Positions 44,461 to 53,235 are shown, numbered from the stretch's first letter. The stretch is 64,000 nucleotides of DNA from Vibrio harveyi NBRC 15634 = ATCC 14126 = KCTC 12724 (GCF_001591145.1 NZ_BCUF01000029.1:1-64000), one strand, 5' to 3'. Notes: a model not told the origin generated them from the sequence alone. Numbers and translations are program-made.

Positions 44461-45864
44461 ATGAGCAACGAAACTCAAGGAAAAATGGGGGTCATGAGTA
44501 TTGCACTATTTACTTTATGTGCAGTACTTGTGGTCGACACACTTACGGCATCCGCCAGTATCGGGGTCAGCTCAATCGGGTGGTGGGTTGTAATGCTGAT
44601 CTTTTTTGTCATTCCCTATGGATTCATCACCTCGGAACTAAGCACTACCTACCCTGGTGACGGCGGTATTTATGACTGGGTAAAAGAGGCGTTCAATTTT
44701 AAATGGGCAGTTCGTACCACTTGGTTCTATTGGATCAACGTCGGTCTCTGGATGCCAGCGGTATACATCATGTTCGCAGGTATGTTCGCCGAGCTGTTTA
44801 TGCCCGGCCTTTCATTGTGGGGACAAATTGCGATTTGTATTGCGCTCACATGGCTTACCGTTTGGATCTGTAACGTCTCAGCAGACATTGGGGTTTGGGT
44901 CACCAACATCGGTGCAATTCTAAAAATCTTGGTGATTGGCACATTGGGTGTAGGCGGTTTTATCTATGCGATGAAACACGGCGTGGCGAATGAATTCACG
45001 CTTGCAGCAATGGTTCCTACGCTTGATTCAGCAGTGGCATTTCTTCCTGCCATTGTATTCAACCTAATGGGATTCGAATTGGTTGCAACTATGACCAAAG
45101 AGATGAAAGACGTACGCGATATGCCAAAAGCCGTATTCCTTTCTATTGGTATCACTGCATTCCTCTACATCTTCGGCACCATTGGCATTCTGATGGCGTT
45201 ACCTGTTGAGAGCATCGGCTTGGTTGCAGGCTTAATCGATACCTTCAAAACCCTGTTTGGTGATGGTCCGCTGGGCAATGCCATGGTGTATTTCTTTGGT
45301 GTCTGCGCTCTATTAACGCTCATCGGCAACATGGTGAGTTGGACAATGGGCGCAAGCCGTGCCGCCGCAGAAGCAGCGCAAGAAGGCGAACTACCGGCAG
45401 TTGTTGCAAAGGTATCGGATAAAGGCTCTCCAGTAGGTGCAAACAATATTACTGGCACGGTTTCTACCGTGGTGATCTTGTCTTACGCCCTATTTGCTCA
45501 AGGTAATGACGACTTGTTTTGGTCCATCTTTGCCTTTTCAAGCTGCATTTTCTTATTGCCTTATCTGTTTATGTTCCCTGCTTATCTGAAACTGCGCTTG
45601 GTAGATGGTGAACGCGAACGCCCATTTAAAGTCCCTGGCGGCATGGGGTTGCAGTTTGTGATGTCCATTGTGTGCTTCTTCGTGATTTTACAAGCGGTGG
45701 TGCTTTTCATCTTCCCAGAAGCACTTGACCTAACCGTTGCCGATTGGAACTACACAGCTCCGGTATTAATCGGCGTCATCACCACGATATTAATTGGCGA
45801 GTGGATCTTACTCGGTGCCTTGAAACGCAAAAATCAACAAGTGGAACAAAAAGCTGAGGCTTAG
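44461..45864 (+). CDS. APC-family antiporter, probably agmatine/putrescine
   Basis: A 467-residue transporter with 12 predicted helices, of the APC superfamily. The first helix region (TASASIGVSSIGWWVVM, about 30-46) and FNLMGFELVATMTKEMKD (about 199-216, helix 6) are typical. It is followed 15 bp later by agmatine deiminase, so exchange of agmatine for putrescine (AguD role) is the natural reading. A glutamate/GABA-type exchanger is the alternative from sequence alone. Confidence 0.85.
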   Translation: MSNETQGKMGVMSIALFTLCAVLVVDTLTASASIGVSSIGWWVVMLIFFVIPYGFITSELSTTYPGDGGIYDWVKEAFNFKWAVRTTWFYWINVGLWMPAVYIMFAGMFAELFMPGLSLWGQIAICIALTWLTVWICNVSADIGVWVTNIGAILKILVIGTLGVGGFIYAMKHGVANEFTLAAMVPTLDSAVAFLPAIVFNLMGFELVATMTKEMKDVRDMPKAVFLSIGITAFLYIFGTIGILMALPVESIGLVAGLIDTFKTLFGDGPLGNAMVYFFGVCALLTLIGNMVSWTMGASRAAAEAAQEGELPAVVAKVSDKGSPVGANNITGTVSTVVILSYALFAQGNDDLFWSIFAFSSCIFLLPYLFMFPAYLKLRLVDGERERPFKVPGGMGLQFVMSIVCFFVILQAVVLFIFPEALDLTVADWNYTAPVLIGVITTILIGEWILLGALKRKNQQVEQKAEA

Positions 45865-45879
45865 TTCAGGAGATAGACA

Positions 45880-46971
45880 ATGAAAAAGCTATTAGAAACC
45901 ACACCAAAACAAGACGGGTTCAGAATGCCTGGTGAGCACGAACCCCAAAGTGAAATTTGGATGGCTTGGCCAGAGCGCACGGATAACTGGCGTAACGGTG
46001 CGAAGCCCGCCCAAAAAGTGTTTGCCGAAGTAGCCAAGCAAATCAACAAAACCACACCTGTCACCATGTTGGTAAGCGCAGAGCAATATGATAATGCCGT
46101 ATCACGCTTACCTGATGATATTCGCGTTTTGGAAGTGTCGACCGATGACTCTTGGATGCGGGATATCGGCGCAAGCTACGTCGTAAATGACAACGGTGAG
46201 CGTCGCGGTGTCGACTGGGAGTTTAATGCTTGGGGTGGGTTTGTTGATGGTCTGTATTGGCCATGGAAGCGCGATGATCAAGTGGCTCAGAAGATGTGTG
46301 AAATTACGGCTGATTCACGTTACAGAGCACCGATAATTCTTGAAGGCGGCTCAATTCACATCGATGGTGAAGGCACCTTGTACACCACAGAAGAATGCCT
46401 ACTGGACGAGAGCCGTAACCCAGATCTAAGTAAGGAAGAACTGAGCAAAATTCTCCGTGAGCACCTTAATGTGGAGAAAATAGTTTGGTTACCTCGTGGC
46501 TTATACAACGATGAAACCAATGGTCACGTCGATAACATTCTCCACATCGTCAAACCCGGAGAAGTGGTTTTGACTTGGTGTGATGACCCGAATGACCCTC
46601 AGTACGAAATCAGTCGCGAAGCCTACGACTGCCTAACAAATCAAAGGGATGCGAAAGACCGGAAAATCAAGGTCCATAAGCTACCAATGCCGGGACCTTT
46701 GTACATGGCAAAAGAGGAAGCGGCAGGGATTGATATTGCAGAAGGGATGGAGCGTGAAGCCGGTGAGCGTCTAGCCGCCTCGTACGCGAACTATCTCATC
46801 ACGAACAACCAGATTGTTCTACCTCTACTCGATAAGCGATACGACGCAGAGGTGATTGCGCTCCTAGAGGAGCTCTACCCAGGCTATGAAGTAAACGGTG
46901 TTCCTGCTCGTGAGATTTTGCTCGGTGGCGGCAATATCCACTGCATTACTCAACAAGTACCTCAAGTTTAA
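45880..46971 (+). CDS. aguA: Agmatine deiminase AguA
   Basis: A 363-residue guanidino-group-modifying enzyme hydrolysing agmatine to N-carbamoylputrescine and ammonia. Catalytic features: WMRDIGASYVV (about 88-98), ETNGHVDN (His of the triad, about 214-221) and the nucleophile C355 in GGGNIHCITQQ. It opens with TPKQDGFRMPGEHEPQSEIW, characteristic of AguA. Co-transcribed with the antiporter gene upstream and the carbamoyltransferase gene downstream. Confidence 0.96.
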   Translation: MKKLLETTPKQDGFRMPGEHEPQSEIWMAWPERTDNWRNGAKPAQKVFAEVAKQINKTTPVTMLVSAEQYDNAVSRLPDDIRVLEVSTDDSWMRDIGASYVVNDNGERRGVDWEFNAWGGFVDGLYWPWKRDDQVAQKMCEITADSRYRAPIILEGGSIHIDGEGTLYTTEECLLDESRNPDLSKEELSKILREHLNVEKIVWLPRGLYNDETNGHVDNILHIVKPGEVVLTWCDDPNDPQYEISREAYDCLTNQRDAKDRKIKVHKLPMPGPLYMAKEEAAGIDIAEGMEREAGERLAASYANYLITNNQIVLPLLDKRYDAEVIALLEELYPGYEVNGVPAREILLGGGNIHCITQQVPQV

Positions 46972-47002
46972 ATCCATACGAATCCAACGACTCAAAATAA
47001 AA

Positions 47003-47024
47003 GGGGCGAGCTTAAGTAAGCCCC
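47003..47024 (+). other. Small hairpin between aguA and ptcA
   Basis: GGGGC/GCCCC with an internal CTTA/TAAG pairing; no U-tail. It may tune expression of the carbamoyltransferase relative to the deiminase. Confidence 0.4.
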
Positions 47025-47040
47025 AAATGAAAATAGGAAA

Positions 47041-48093
47041 ATGATTATGAAATTACCTTCTTCAAGTGCAACTGACCTACACAAAGCAAACATTGAGCAT
47101 ATGGTGTCTATGAAAGATTTCTCAGTCCGAGAAATGGACAACATGATGGAGTTGATGAGCTACCTAAAACAAGCGCGAAAAGACAATGCTGTCCCACAAC
47201 TGTTCAAAGGAAAGTCAGTAGGGATGATTTTCGAAGCCGGCTCGACTCGCACACGCGTTTCATTTGAAGTTGCCGCAACGCTACTTGGTGGTCACGCTTT
47301 GTTCCTATCGCCAAAAGACATCCATCTTGGCGGCAAAGAATCGATTGATGATACCTCACGTGTTTTGTCACGCATGTGTGATGTGATCATGGCTCGCACT
47401 AACAGCCCTGAAACGCTAGATGGTTTGTTAAACATGTCTACCGTACCGGTAATCAACGGCCTAGATACCCGTTTCCATCCAACGCAAATGCTGGCTGACT
47501 TATTTACCATTCGCGAGCACATCACTGATGGTCGTCAGCTTAATGAACTGACTTTGGCATTCATGGGTGACGCTACCGATGTATGCCGTTCATTGATGCT
47601 AACTTGTGCGAAATACGGCATGGGCTTTAAACAAATTGGGCCAGTTAAATACCACATGGAACCAGAATGGGTCGAGCTTGCAGAATCGTTCTGCAAAGAG
47701 TCTGGCGGTCATATTGAGATCACCGATGACGTAGAGCGAATCAGTGATTGTGATGTGGTCTACGGCGACAGCTTCTACTGGGTCACTCAAATGGATGAGA
47801 AAGAAGAGCGCTTAGCTGCCTTCATGCCTGATTACGTGATCACGGAAGAACTTATGGCAAAAGCGAAGCCAGGTGCAATGCTTCTGCACTGCTTACCAGC
47901 AAACGACAAAGAGGAAGTCACTCGCGGTGCGCTAGAAAGTGAATACTCTGTGGCATTCGACGAAGCAGAGAACCGTCTAACGGCGCAAATGGCCATCTTG
48001 GTTTACTTCACTCATAAAGATGCCATCACACCAAGCGAAGAAACCATCAAGCGTCACGAAGACAAAATCCTGACCTTCCTCAGCACCCTATAA
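47041..48093 (+). CDS. ptcA: Putrescine carbamoyltransferase
   Basis: A 350-residue ornithine/putrescine carbamoyltransferase-type enzyme that phosphorolyses N-carbamoylputrescine to putrescine and carbamoyl phosphate. Carbamoyl-phosphate motif FEAGSTRTRVSFE (about 61-73), FHPTQMLADL (about 145-154) and HCLPANDKEEV (about 283-293) are present. Sequence alone does not exclude ornithine as substrate. The adjacent AguA, antiporter and carbamate kinase make putrescine the likely one. ATGATTATG gives two in-frame start choices (47041 or 47047). Confidence 0.9.
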   Translation: MIMKLPSSSATDLHKANIEHMVSMKDFSVREMDNMMELMSYLKQARKDNAVPQLFKGKSVGMIFEAGSTRTRVSFEVAATLLGGHALFLSPKDIHLGGKESIDDTSRVLSRMCDVIMARTNSPETLDGLLNMSTVPVINGLDTRFHPTQMLADLFTIREHITDGRQLNELTLAFMGDATDVCRSLMLTCAKYGMGFKQIGPVKYHMEPEWVELAESFCKESGGHIEITDDVERISDCDVVYGDSFYWVTQMDEKEERLAAFMPDYVITEELMAKAKPGAMLLHCLPANDKEEVTRGALESEYSVAFDEAENRLTAQMAILVYFTHKDAITPSEETIKRHEDKILTFLSTL

Positions 48094-48236
48094 CGATCTC
48101 ATTCACTAACTAACGTTTTTATTCGGCACACATAGCCAGACTTGCCTCTGTTTTGAGCGGTTGGTCTGGCTATCTATTGCCTATAGGAATGCACCCATAG
48201 CGGTCCTATAGCAGCCAGAATTGGAGAACATTCGAA

Positions 48237-49514
48237 ATGCACGGCGAAATCATCAAAGTATCTAGAAATACAGAAAAAGCACCAATCAACGACGGCTCAA
48301 CTCAATCGGTGGCTTTCTCCCATTACAACAATATCTCAGCGCAACTGCCGATTAACCCAGAAAGCCAAAAGTTAGTGGAAGGGGGCATCAAAGAGCAAAC
48401 TAAGCAATGCTTAAGCAATATTAGATCAATCGTGGATAGCATCGAGCACAGCTTAAATGACGTCGTTAAAATCACGATTTATCTTAAATCTATGACCGAT
48501 CTAGATGCTGTCGATGAAGTTTATAAACAATACTTCATCAGCCACCTTCCAACTCGAACCGTAATTGCCGTTGCTGCACTGCCTTTGGAAGGCGCTTTAG
48601 TTCAAATCGACGCGCTCATTTCGAACGGTGAAGGAACACACCCTCAAGAACCTTGCGAGCTGATCAAGCTGGTAAGAAACACAGCAAAAGCCCCTGCCAG
48701 TTTGCTGTCGAGCCAAAGTGTTTCGTTCTCACATTACAACCACATTTCAGCCCAACTGCCGATTGAACCAGAAACAGGCAATATTGCTGAAGGCGGGATC
48801 AAAGCGCAAACTCGACAATGTTTAAAAAACATCAAGAGCATACTGAACAGTATTGATGTCCCTTTTGATGACATTGTTAAACTCAATATCCATCTGAGAA
48901 GTCTCGACGACGCCTTTGCTGTCAATCAAGTCTACAGCACATTTTTTCCAGACTCGGCGATAGCAAGAAGCGTAGCCTACGTGCCCGCTCGTACTATCAT
49001 CAAAGCTGATGGGTTACCAATGGACGCCTTAGTGCAAATAGACGCGACGGTTTCTCATGGAGACGGAACGCCACCACAAGCCGTTGAAGATCGACATGGG
49101 ATTGTGATTCGCGCCCACAACACAGAGACGGCACCAATCAGCAAGTTCTCAACTCAAACTGTCGCTTTCTCGCATTACAATAACGTTTCTGCACAACTGC
49201 CAATCCATCCGTCGAGTGGCGAAGTCATTGCTAATGACGTAGGCGAGCAAACCATGCAATGCTTAGACAACATCAAAGCCATCATCAAAAGCGTACACCA
49301 TATAATGGACGACATCGTGAAGCTGAATATTCAGCTAAAAGATATCAACGACTTGCAAGTCGTGGAGGATATTTTAGCAAGCTACTTTGATAAAGAGCTT
49401 CCAGCGTGCACTGTTATCGGTGTATCAGAAATCTTTATGGACGCTTCTATCCAAATAGACGCGATCGTTTCTAATGGTGAAGGCACATTTCCAAAAGAAG
49501 AGCTTAGCTACTGA
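48237..49514 (+). CDS. Triple-domain RidA-family protein (single-chain pseudo-trimer)
   Basis: A 425-residue protein formed by three tandem RidA/YjgF domains (about 5-133, 143-275, 288-415). Each has the ISAQLPI stretch, a helix EQT-x2-CL-x-NI and the C-terminal QIDA strand. RidA normally is a ~128-residue homotrimer with active sites at subunit interfaces that use a conserved Arg to deaminate reactive enamines. That Arg is present in domains 1 (R107, LPTRT) and 2 (R252, PARTI) but replaced by C391 in domain 3 (PACT). Domain 2 has an insert of about 9 residues before its Arg. It starts 143 bp after ptcA, so it may act with the agmatine pathway. Confidence 0.9.
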   Translation: MHGEIIKVSRNTEKAPINDGSTQSVAFSHYNNISAQLPINPESQKLVEGGIKEQTKQCLSNIRSIVDSIEHSLNDVVKITIYLKSMTDLDAVDEVYKQYFISHLPTRTVIAVAALPLEGALVQIDALISNGEGTHPQEPCELIKLVRNTAKAPASLLSSQSVSFSHYNHISAQLPIEPETGNIAEGGIKAQTRQCLKNIKSILNSIDVPFDDIVKLNIHLRSLDDAFAVNQVYSTFFPDSAIARSVAYVPARTIIKADGLPMDALVQIDATVSHGDGTPPQAVEDRHGIVIRAHNTETAPISKFSTQTVAFSHYNNVSAQLPIHPSSGEVIANDVGEQTMQCLDNIKAIIKSVHHIMDDIVKLNIQLKDINDLQVVEDILASYFDKELPACTVIGVSEIFMDASIQIDAIVSNGEGTFPKEELSY

Positions 49515-49537
49515 GCCTCATAAAATTATCCAGAAAA

Positions 49538-49561
49538 AAGGTCAGCTCTACAGCTGACCTT
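49538..49561. terminator. Bidirectional terminator between the RidA and hypothetical genes
   Basis: A perfect 10-bp AAGGTCAGCT/AGCTGACCTT stem with a 4-nt loop. The U-run is strong on the minus strand (CTTTTTTCTGG) and weak on the plus strand. Confidence 0.8.
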
Positions 49562-49586
49562 ACGTTTATCAAAACCTTGTTTGGCT

Positions 49587-50216
49587 CTAATCAAAGATCG
49601 ACTTACCCAAAGGAACAGGGTTTTGCTGCCCAAAATTGGTTCCGTTTTGTAATCCACGACAAAACGAGCAATGGATGGTGCTGTATTTGATGTCATTATC
49701 TTGGAGCAATTTGAGAGCTTCAAATAAGGTTGGTGGAGTGCCGCAGCTACGGTTACGAATGGTCAATACATCCATTTGAACGGTGCCTTTGTGCTGCATC
49801 AGAAATTGCTCAACGACCTCATCGTTCAGCTTTAACACGTCACGATAATACGATTCAAGGTCATGCATGCCTTGCGCAATGTAAGCGTAAGTTTCCGCCT
49901 CGTCCGCACTTTGATACTTGGTCAGGTCATAATCTTTATCCAGATCAGTGCTGGTAATAATTTGCCTTGGCTTCACATAACCCGAAGCGAGCCTGCGAAT
50001 ATCCATGCTGCCGCCTTGCGTGTATCCATGTTCACAGTAGAACTGGAGATTCTCATTGGCGGCTAATTTGATTGGGCTCTTACTAAAGGTGCGTCCATGG
50101 GCACTAATGATCAAATGTTCCGAGGTTGGCTTTCCCTTCTCTTTTGACCATAAGTAAAGGTGATTACCAATACCGTGTTTCTTAAATGTCGCGTTTTTAG
50201 GTACCTTCATTGGCAT
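49587..50216 (-). CDS. Hypothetical protein with HG and C motifs
   Basis: A 209-residue cytoplasmic protein, no signal peptide. A hydrophobic strand ends in ISAHGR (H40-G41), and a late strand leads into STIHCSFCRG (H182, C183, C186). It vaguely recalls proteins labelled putative Stv adhesin domain. The hydrophobic-HG and hydrophobic-C pattern also recalls clan CD cysteine peptidases, but the spacing of about 140 residues is long. No assignment is safe. The gene is monocistronic with a terminator behind it. Confidence 0.55.
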   Translation of the reverse strand: MPMKVPKNATFKKHGIGNHLYLWSKEKGKPTSEHLIISAHGRTFSKSPIKLAANENLQFYCEHGYTQGGSMDIRRLASGYVKPRQIITSTDLDKDYDLTKYQSADEAETYAYIAQGMHDLESYYRDVLKLNDEVVEQFLMQHKGTVQMDVLTIRNRSCGTPPTLFEALKLLQDNDIKYSTIHCSFCRGLQNGTNFGQQNPVPLGKSIFD

Positions 50217-50603
50217 ATTATTATCTCCATATTCACTAGTTCAACCAACGGATTGAAGCTTAAGTATAAGCAGCGAAAATAACCCAACTGGTTGGTTCAG
50301 AACGAGGATAATTATGTTTGTGATATGGCTTCTAAAAGTCACTGCAAAAATAGAGCGGCATACAGCCAAGCATCAAGTATATAAGCATAGTTCAAATTGC
50401 CTTTTCTCTTTTGAAATCAGAATCCTGGGCAAAAAATGAAAATTTACCTTACGCAGCACTCTGTCAGAGTGCTGTCAGGACAGCGAATACTCTCTCATCC
50501 GCACACAAAACCTTCACATCACGGTCATAATCTAGGGTCTAAAATTACTCTTGTACTCGTGTCTACGAACGAAATTTTCAATCGTTAGTTGTGGGAGGTT
50601 GCT
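50217..50603. other. 387 bp intergenic region with a weak small-ORF candidate
   Basis: It contains a 41-codon frame (50314-50439, starting MFVIWLLKVTAKIERH) with CGAGGA 7 nt upstream. An imperfect inverted repeat (TTCAACCAAC near 50240 and GGTTGGTTC near 50290) could be an operator. Otherwise AT-rich without recognised features. Confidence 0.3.
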
Positions 50604-50780
50604 ATGGAAAAGTACTGTCCAATATGTCAAACAGAGCTCATTGGTCGAAGCCAATATTCTGTGTGTCCGAGAAACAGTATCGGTGAATGCGCTTATGATG
50701 GTTATGAGGAACACCACGCCCATTGCTGTCATGCTCAACGAAATAGTGCACATGATGCCGAGGCAGTCACACTGGAATAA
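50604..50780 (+). CDS. Small Cys/His-rich (zinc-ribbon-like) protein
   Basis: A 58-residue protein starting MEKYCPICQTELIG, with a strong GGGAGG ribosome binding site 6 nt upstream of the ATG at 50604. It has the pairs CPIC (5-8), CPRN and CAYD, then HHAHCCHAQ (about 37-45). That gives up to six Cys and several His, a likely one- or two-zinc fold. A good terminator follows. Not recognised as a named family. Confidence 0.7.
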   Translation: MEKYCPICQTELIGRSQYSVCPRNSIGECAYDGYEEHHAHCCHAQRNSAHDAEAVTLE

Positions 50781-50806
50781 GTACCTCAAGAATACCCGTT
50801 AAAGAG

Positions 50807-50833
50807 TGCCACTCAACATCGAGTGGCATTTTT
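50807..50833 (+). terminator. Intrinsic terminator after the small zinc-ribbon gene
   Basis: An 8-bp TGCCACTC/GAGTGGCA stem with 6-nt loop, followed by TTTTTG. Confidence 0.88.
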
Positions 50834-50865
50834 GATTGTTTTCAACATTGAAAGGACAGCAAAGG

Positions 50866-51183
50866 TTAGATCAATTCAAGCAAATGGAGCCCATAGAAAA
50901 ACGCCGATAAAACTAAAGAAGTGGCAATCACTTTATGCTTTCCCGCTTTCCAAATAGTTCCTCTAGTCGCGACGCAAAGACCAGATGCATAGACATAACG
51001 GCAAGCTAAACAGGCACAAACCAAAGAAACTGCCAATAACCAAGAAATTGAGCCATGCAATATCTTAGCGATCGACAACACGATCAAAGCCGACACAAAC
51101 AAAGTGCGCAGCCAAGATAAAACCGTTCTTTCAACTTGCAGGCCGGCATCGCTTTTTAATTGGGTCTCATCCAACAAAGACAT
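50866..51183 (-). CDS. DUF202-family membrane protein (second of pair)
   Basis: A 105-residue membrane protein with three helices (about 24-45, 48-66, 83-103). The DUF202 hallmark ERTVLSWLRTLFVSALIVL (about 18-36) is clear. It overlaps the preceding DUF202 gene by 17 bp, so the two are translated from one message. Function of the family is not established. Confidence 0.85.
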   Translation of the reverse strand: MSLLDETQLKSDAGLQVERTVLSWLRTLFVSALIVLSIAKILHGSISWLLAVSLVCACLACRYVYASGLCVATRGTIWKAGKHKVIATSLVLSAFFYGLHLLELI

Positions 51184-51523
51184 CGTGATAGATACTGCTC
51201 AGCAAGAAGGTAATCACCACCACCATTAAGATCGGTATTACTTTAATGGCATGAGAATAAGACAGGTTATTATTTAGCCGCATGGCGATTTCATTCCCTC
51301 GCCAATTTGCGTAAGCGAAAATTGAGCAAAGAATAGAAATCGTCAATAAAGATAAGCAAATTAGTGGCTTATACAGGGTATCGTTAAGGCTTGTGGCTAG
51401 TTGGTCTACGGCAATAGCTGCGGTAAAAAAGCCAAGTGCGGTGCGTACCCAAGCCAAAAACGTTCGCTCATTGGCAAGTGTAAAACGATAGTCGGGGTCT
51501 TCCCCCTGTTTTTTCCAAGACAT
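51167..51523 (-). CDS. DUF202-family membrane protein (first of pair)
   Basis: About 118 residues from the ATG at 51523; a TTG two codons earlier is the only longer start. It has DUF202 motif NERTFLAWVRTALGFFTAAI (about 18-37) and three membrane helices. It partners with the overlapping downstream gene; paired DUF202 proteins may form heteromers. Confidence 0.85.
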   Translation of the reverse strand: MSWKKQGEDPDYRFTLANERTFLAWVRTALGFFTAAIAVDQLATSLNDTLYKPLICLSLLTISILCSIFAYANWRGNEIAMRLNNNLSYSHAIKVIPILMVVVITFLLSSIYHDVFVG

Positions 51524-51536
51524 ACTCAAAGCATCA

Positions 51537-51564
51537 GAGAGAGTGAGTACCTCCTCACTCTCTC
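51537..51564. terminator. Hairpin after the sulfatase gene
   Basis: A perfect 11-bp stem GAGAGAGTGAG/CTCACTCTCTC with a 6-nt loop just beyond the sulfatase stop codon. There is no U-run on the minus strand, so it may be an mRNA 3' protector rather than a terminator. Confidence 0.4.
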
Positions 51565-51578
51565 ACTCATTTAGTTAT

Positions 51579-53150
51579 TTATTGTGGTTTCAGCATTTGC
51601 ATATCGCCACCAGCTGATGGCAGGTAACGGGCGTTATGCAGACGATATGACGACCAGTAGCCAGACCAACGAGGGTCAGATTGCAACAACTGAGCCGCTT
51701 GCAACACAATCGCTTCTTTATGGATTTGATACTCATCCAAATCGAACAAGTTGGACTGATCATCTTTATCCAAATGATGCAATTCTTCAAAACCCGTGGT
51801 TGCGTTATAACCGTAGAAATAAGGTTTACCTTCTAGCATTACCTGAAAACCGAAGCCGTAATTACACCCGACATGTACACCCGTTTGGTAAACCTGCGTT
51901 AATGGACGGCGAGCCTTACCTTGCATCACGTTCAGCAAGTTATCTCCTTCCATTTGTGATGGAATTTCAATACCTGCAAATCCGAGGATAGTTGGCGCAA
52001 CATCAATCGCAGAAACAGTCTCATCGGATTGCTTCAACATGGTTTGCTGAGATTTAGGTGGCTTAATCATCAATGGAATACGGAAGATATCTGGCTGAAA
52101 ATACGAGCCTTTATCCGCCATCGCCATACGACCATTCATATCACCATGATCAGCAGAGAACACAATTGCAGTTTCATCCCATAGCCCTTCTTCTTTGAGG
52201 AAGCGTGTTAAGTGACCGATAGCGTGATCCACCACCTCAACTTGCAATAAATGACAAGCAATATAGTCCTTCGCCACTTCAGCATCATACATGCCCCAAT
52301 ATTGCTGGTAGAGTGCATAAATTGGGTTGCCCTCTTCTTGCATGGTAAAGCTGTCAGGCAAGGTAATGGCGGCTTTGATTTGCTCGTAACGCGCCTCTAA
52401 ACCACTTGGCACAGAATAAGGCTGATGAGGGTCGAAGAATTCTAATTGAGTGAAAATTGGCTTAGCTGGCGCTTGGATTTTCGATGCTTTTATTTGCTCC
52501 ACAGCCAACTTCGCCAAGAACACTGAGTAATGCGCATCTAACGGGAAATCGCTGCCATCTTGCTGTTCAATCCAACCGCCAAATGAATTTGCAGGAGACA
52601 ACTTATCAATCTGTAAACCACGGAGCTCTTTGCGGTATCTTGGTAACTGTACGCCCATATTCGCGAGGTATGCTAGGTAGCGATCATCGTCTTCTACTGG
52701 TGGTCCCCAGCGATCCCAAGCATGCACGTTTTCACCAAAGGTGCGAACGAATTTCTCTACACCTACGTGACATTTACCTGAGTGTTTGAGGGAGTAACCG
52801 ACACGTTTTAGGTAATCTTGGAAAATGATGTCATCGAGTTCGAGATCCACCTTCATTCCTACCGGGGTACGTTCACCGTTTGAAAGATAGGGAGGGTGCA
52901 TGCCAGTAAAAATAGCGGCCCTTGCCGGGCCGCATAAAGGGCTGGGAGTAAATGCCGAACTAAATGAAGTACCTTCCGTGGCAATGGACTCGATGTTTGG
53001 CGTATTGATCACGCCAGAAAGCGGACGTTGGGGGTGATAACAATCCGCAGAAATCATATCGACAGTAATGAACACGATATTGGGCTGTTGTTGGTCGTTT
53101 CTATAGAAAGCGCCCTTTCTTTCTTTTGGGTTTAAGAAATCAGAAATCAT
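51579..53150 (-). CDS. Type-I (formylglycine) sulfatase, cytoplasmic
   Basis: A 523-residue sulfatase. Metal-binding VFITVDM (D31) is followed by the modification motif SPLCGPARAAIFTG. C73 of CxPxR would be converted to formylglycine. SADHGD (metal ligands) lies about residue 335. There is no signal peptide, unlike most polysaccharide sulfatases, so it should act on imported oligosaccharides inside the cell. The radical-SAM maturase at 62624 is the probable activating enzyme. It diverges from an AraC-family regulator gene. The position specificity (2-O, 4-O or 6-O sulfate) is unknown. Confidence 0.92.
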   Translation of the reverse strand: MISDFLNPKERKGAFYRNDQQQPNIVFITVDMISADCYHPQRPLSGVINTPNIESIATEGTSFSSAFTPSPLCGPARAAIFTGMHPPYLSNGERTPVGMKVDLELDDIIFQDYLKRVGYSLKHSGKCHVGVEKFVRTFGENVHAWDRWGPPVEDDDRYLAYLANMGVQLPRYRKELRGLQIDKLSPANSFGGWIEQQDGSDFPLDAHYSVFLAKLAVEQIKASKIQAPAKPIFTQLEFFDPHQPYSVPSGLEARYEQIKAAITLPDSFTMQEEGNPIYALYQQYWGMYDAEVAKDYIACHLLQVEVVDHAIGHLTRFLKEEGLWDETAIVFSADHGDMNGRMAMADKGSYFQPDIFRIPLMIKPPKSQQTMLKQSDETVSAIDVAPTILGFAGIEIPSQMEGDNLLNVMQGKARRPLTQVYQTGVHVGCNYGFGFQVMLEGKPYFYGYNATTGFEELHHLDKDDQSNLFDLDEYQIHKEAIVLQAAQLLQSDPRWSGYWSSYRLHNARYLPSAGGDMQMLKPQ

Positions 53151-53200
53151 CTAGGCCTCAAAAATATGCAAAGGTGATAGAGCTCTATTATTCAAGCCTT

Positions 53201-53235
53201 ATCACGGACTACTGATTCCTAAAGTTAGTCGTGAT
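53201..53235. promoter_or_regulatory. Inverted repeat in the sulfatase/AraC divergent region
   Basis: ATCACGGACTA (53201-53211) and TAGTCGTGAT (53226-53235) are complementary apart from one extra base, separated by 14 bp. The position 51-85 bp upstream of both genes suggests an AraC-type operator. Confidence 0.45.

Noticed and set aside
47041..48093. Assignment of the carbamoyltransferase as ornithine carbamoyltransferase (ArgF/ArcB)
   Set aside because: The motifs allow it, but the neighbouring agmatine deiminase, antiporter and carbamate kinase, and absence of arcA or arg genes, favour putrescine carbamoyltransferase.
48237..49514. Assembly collapse or duplication as an explanation of the triple RidA gene
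   Set aside because: The three domains are strongly diverged at both DNA and protein level, so a recent artefactual duplication is excluded.
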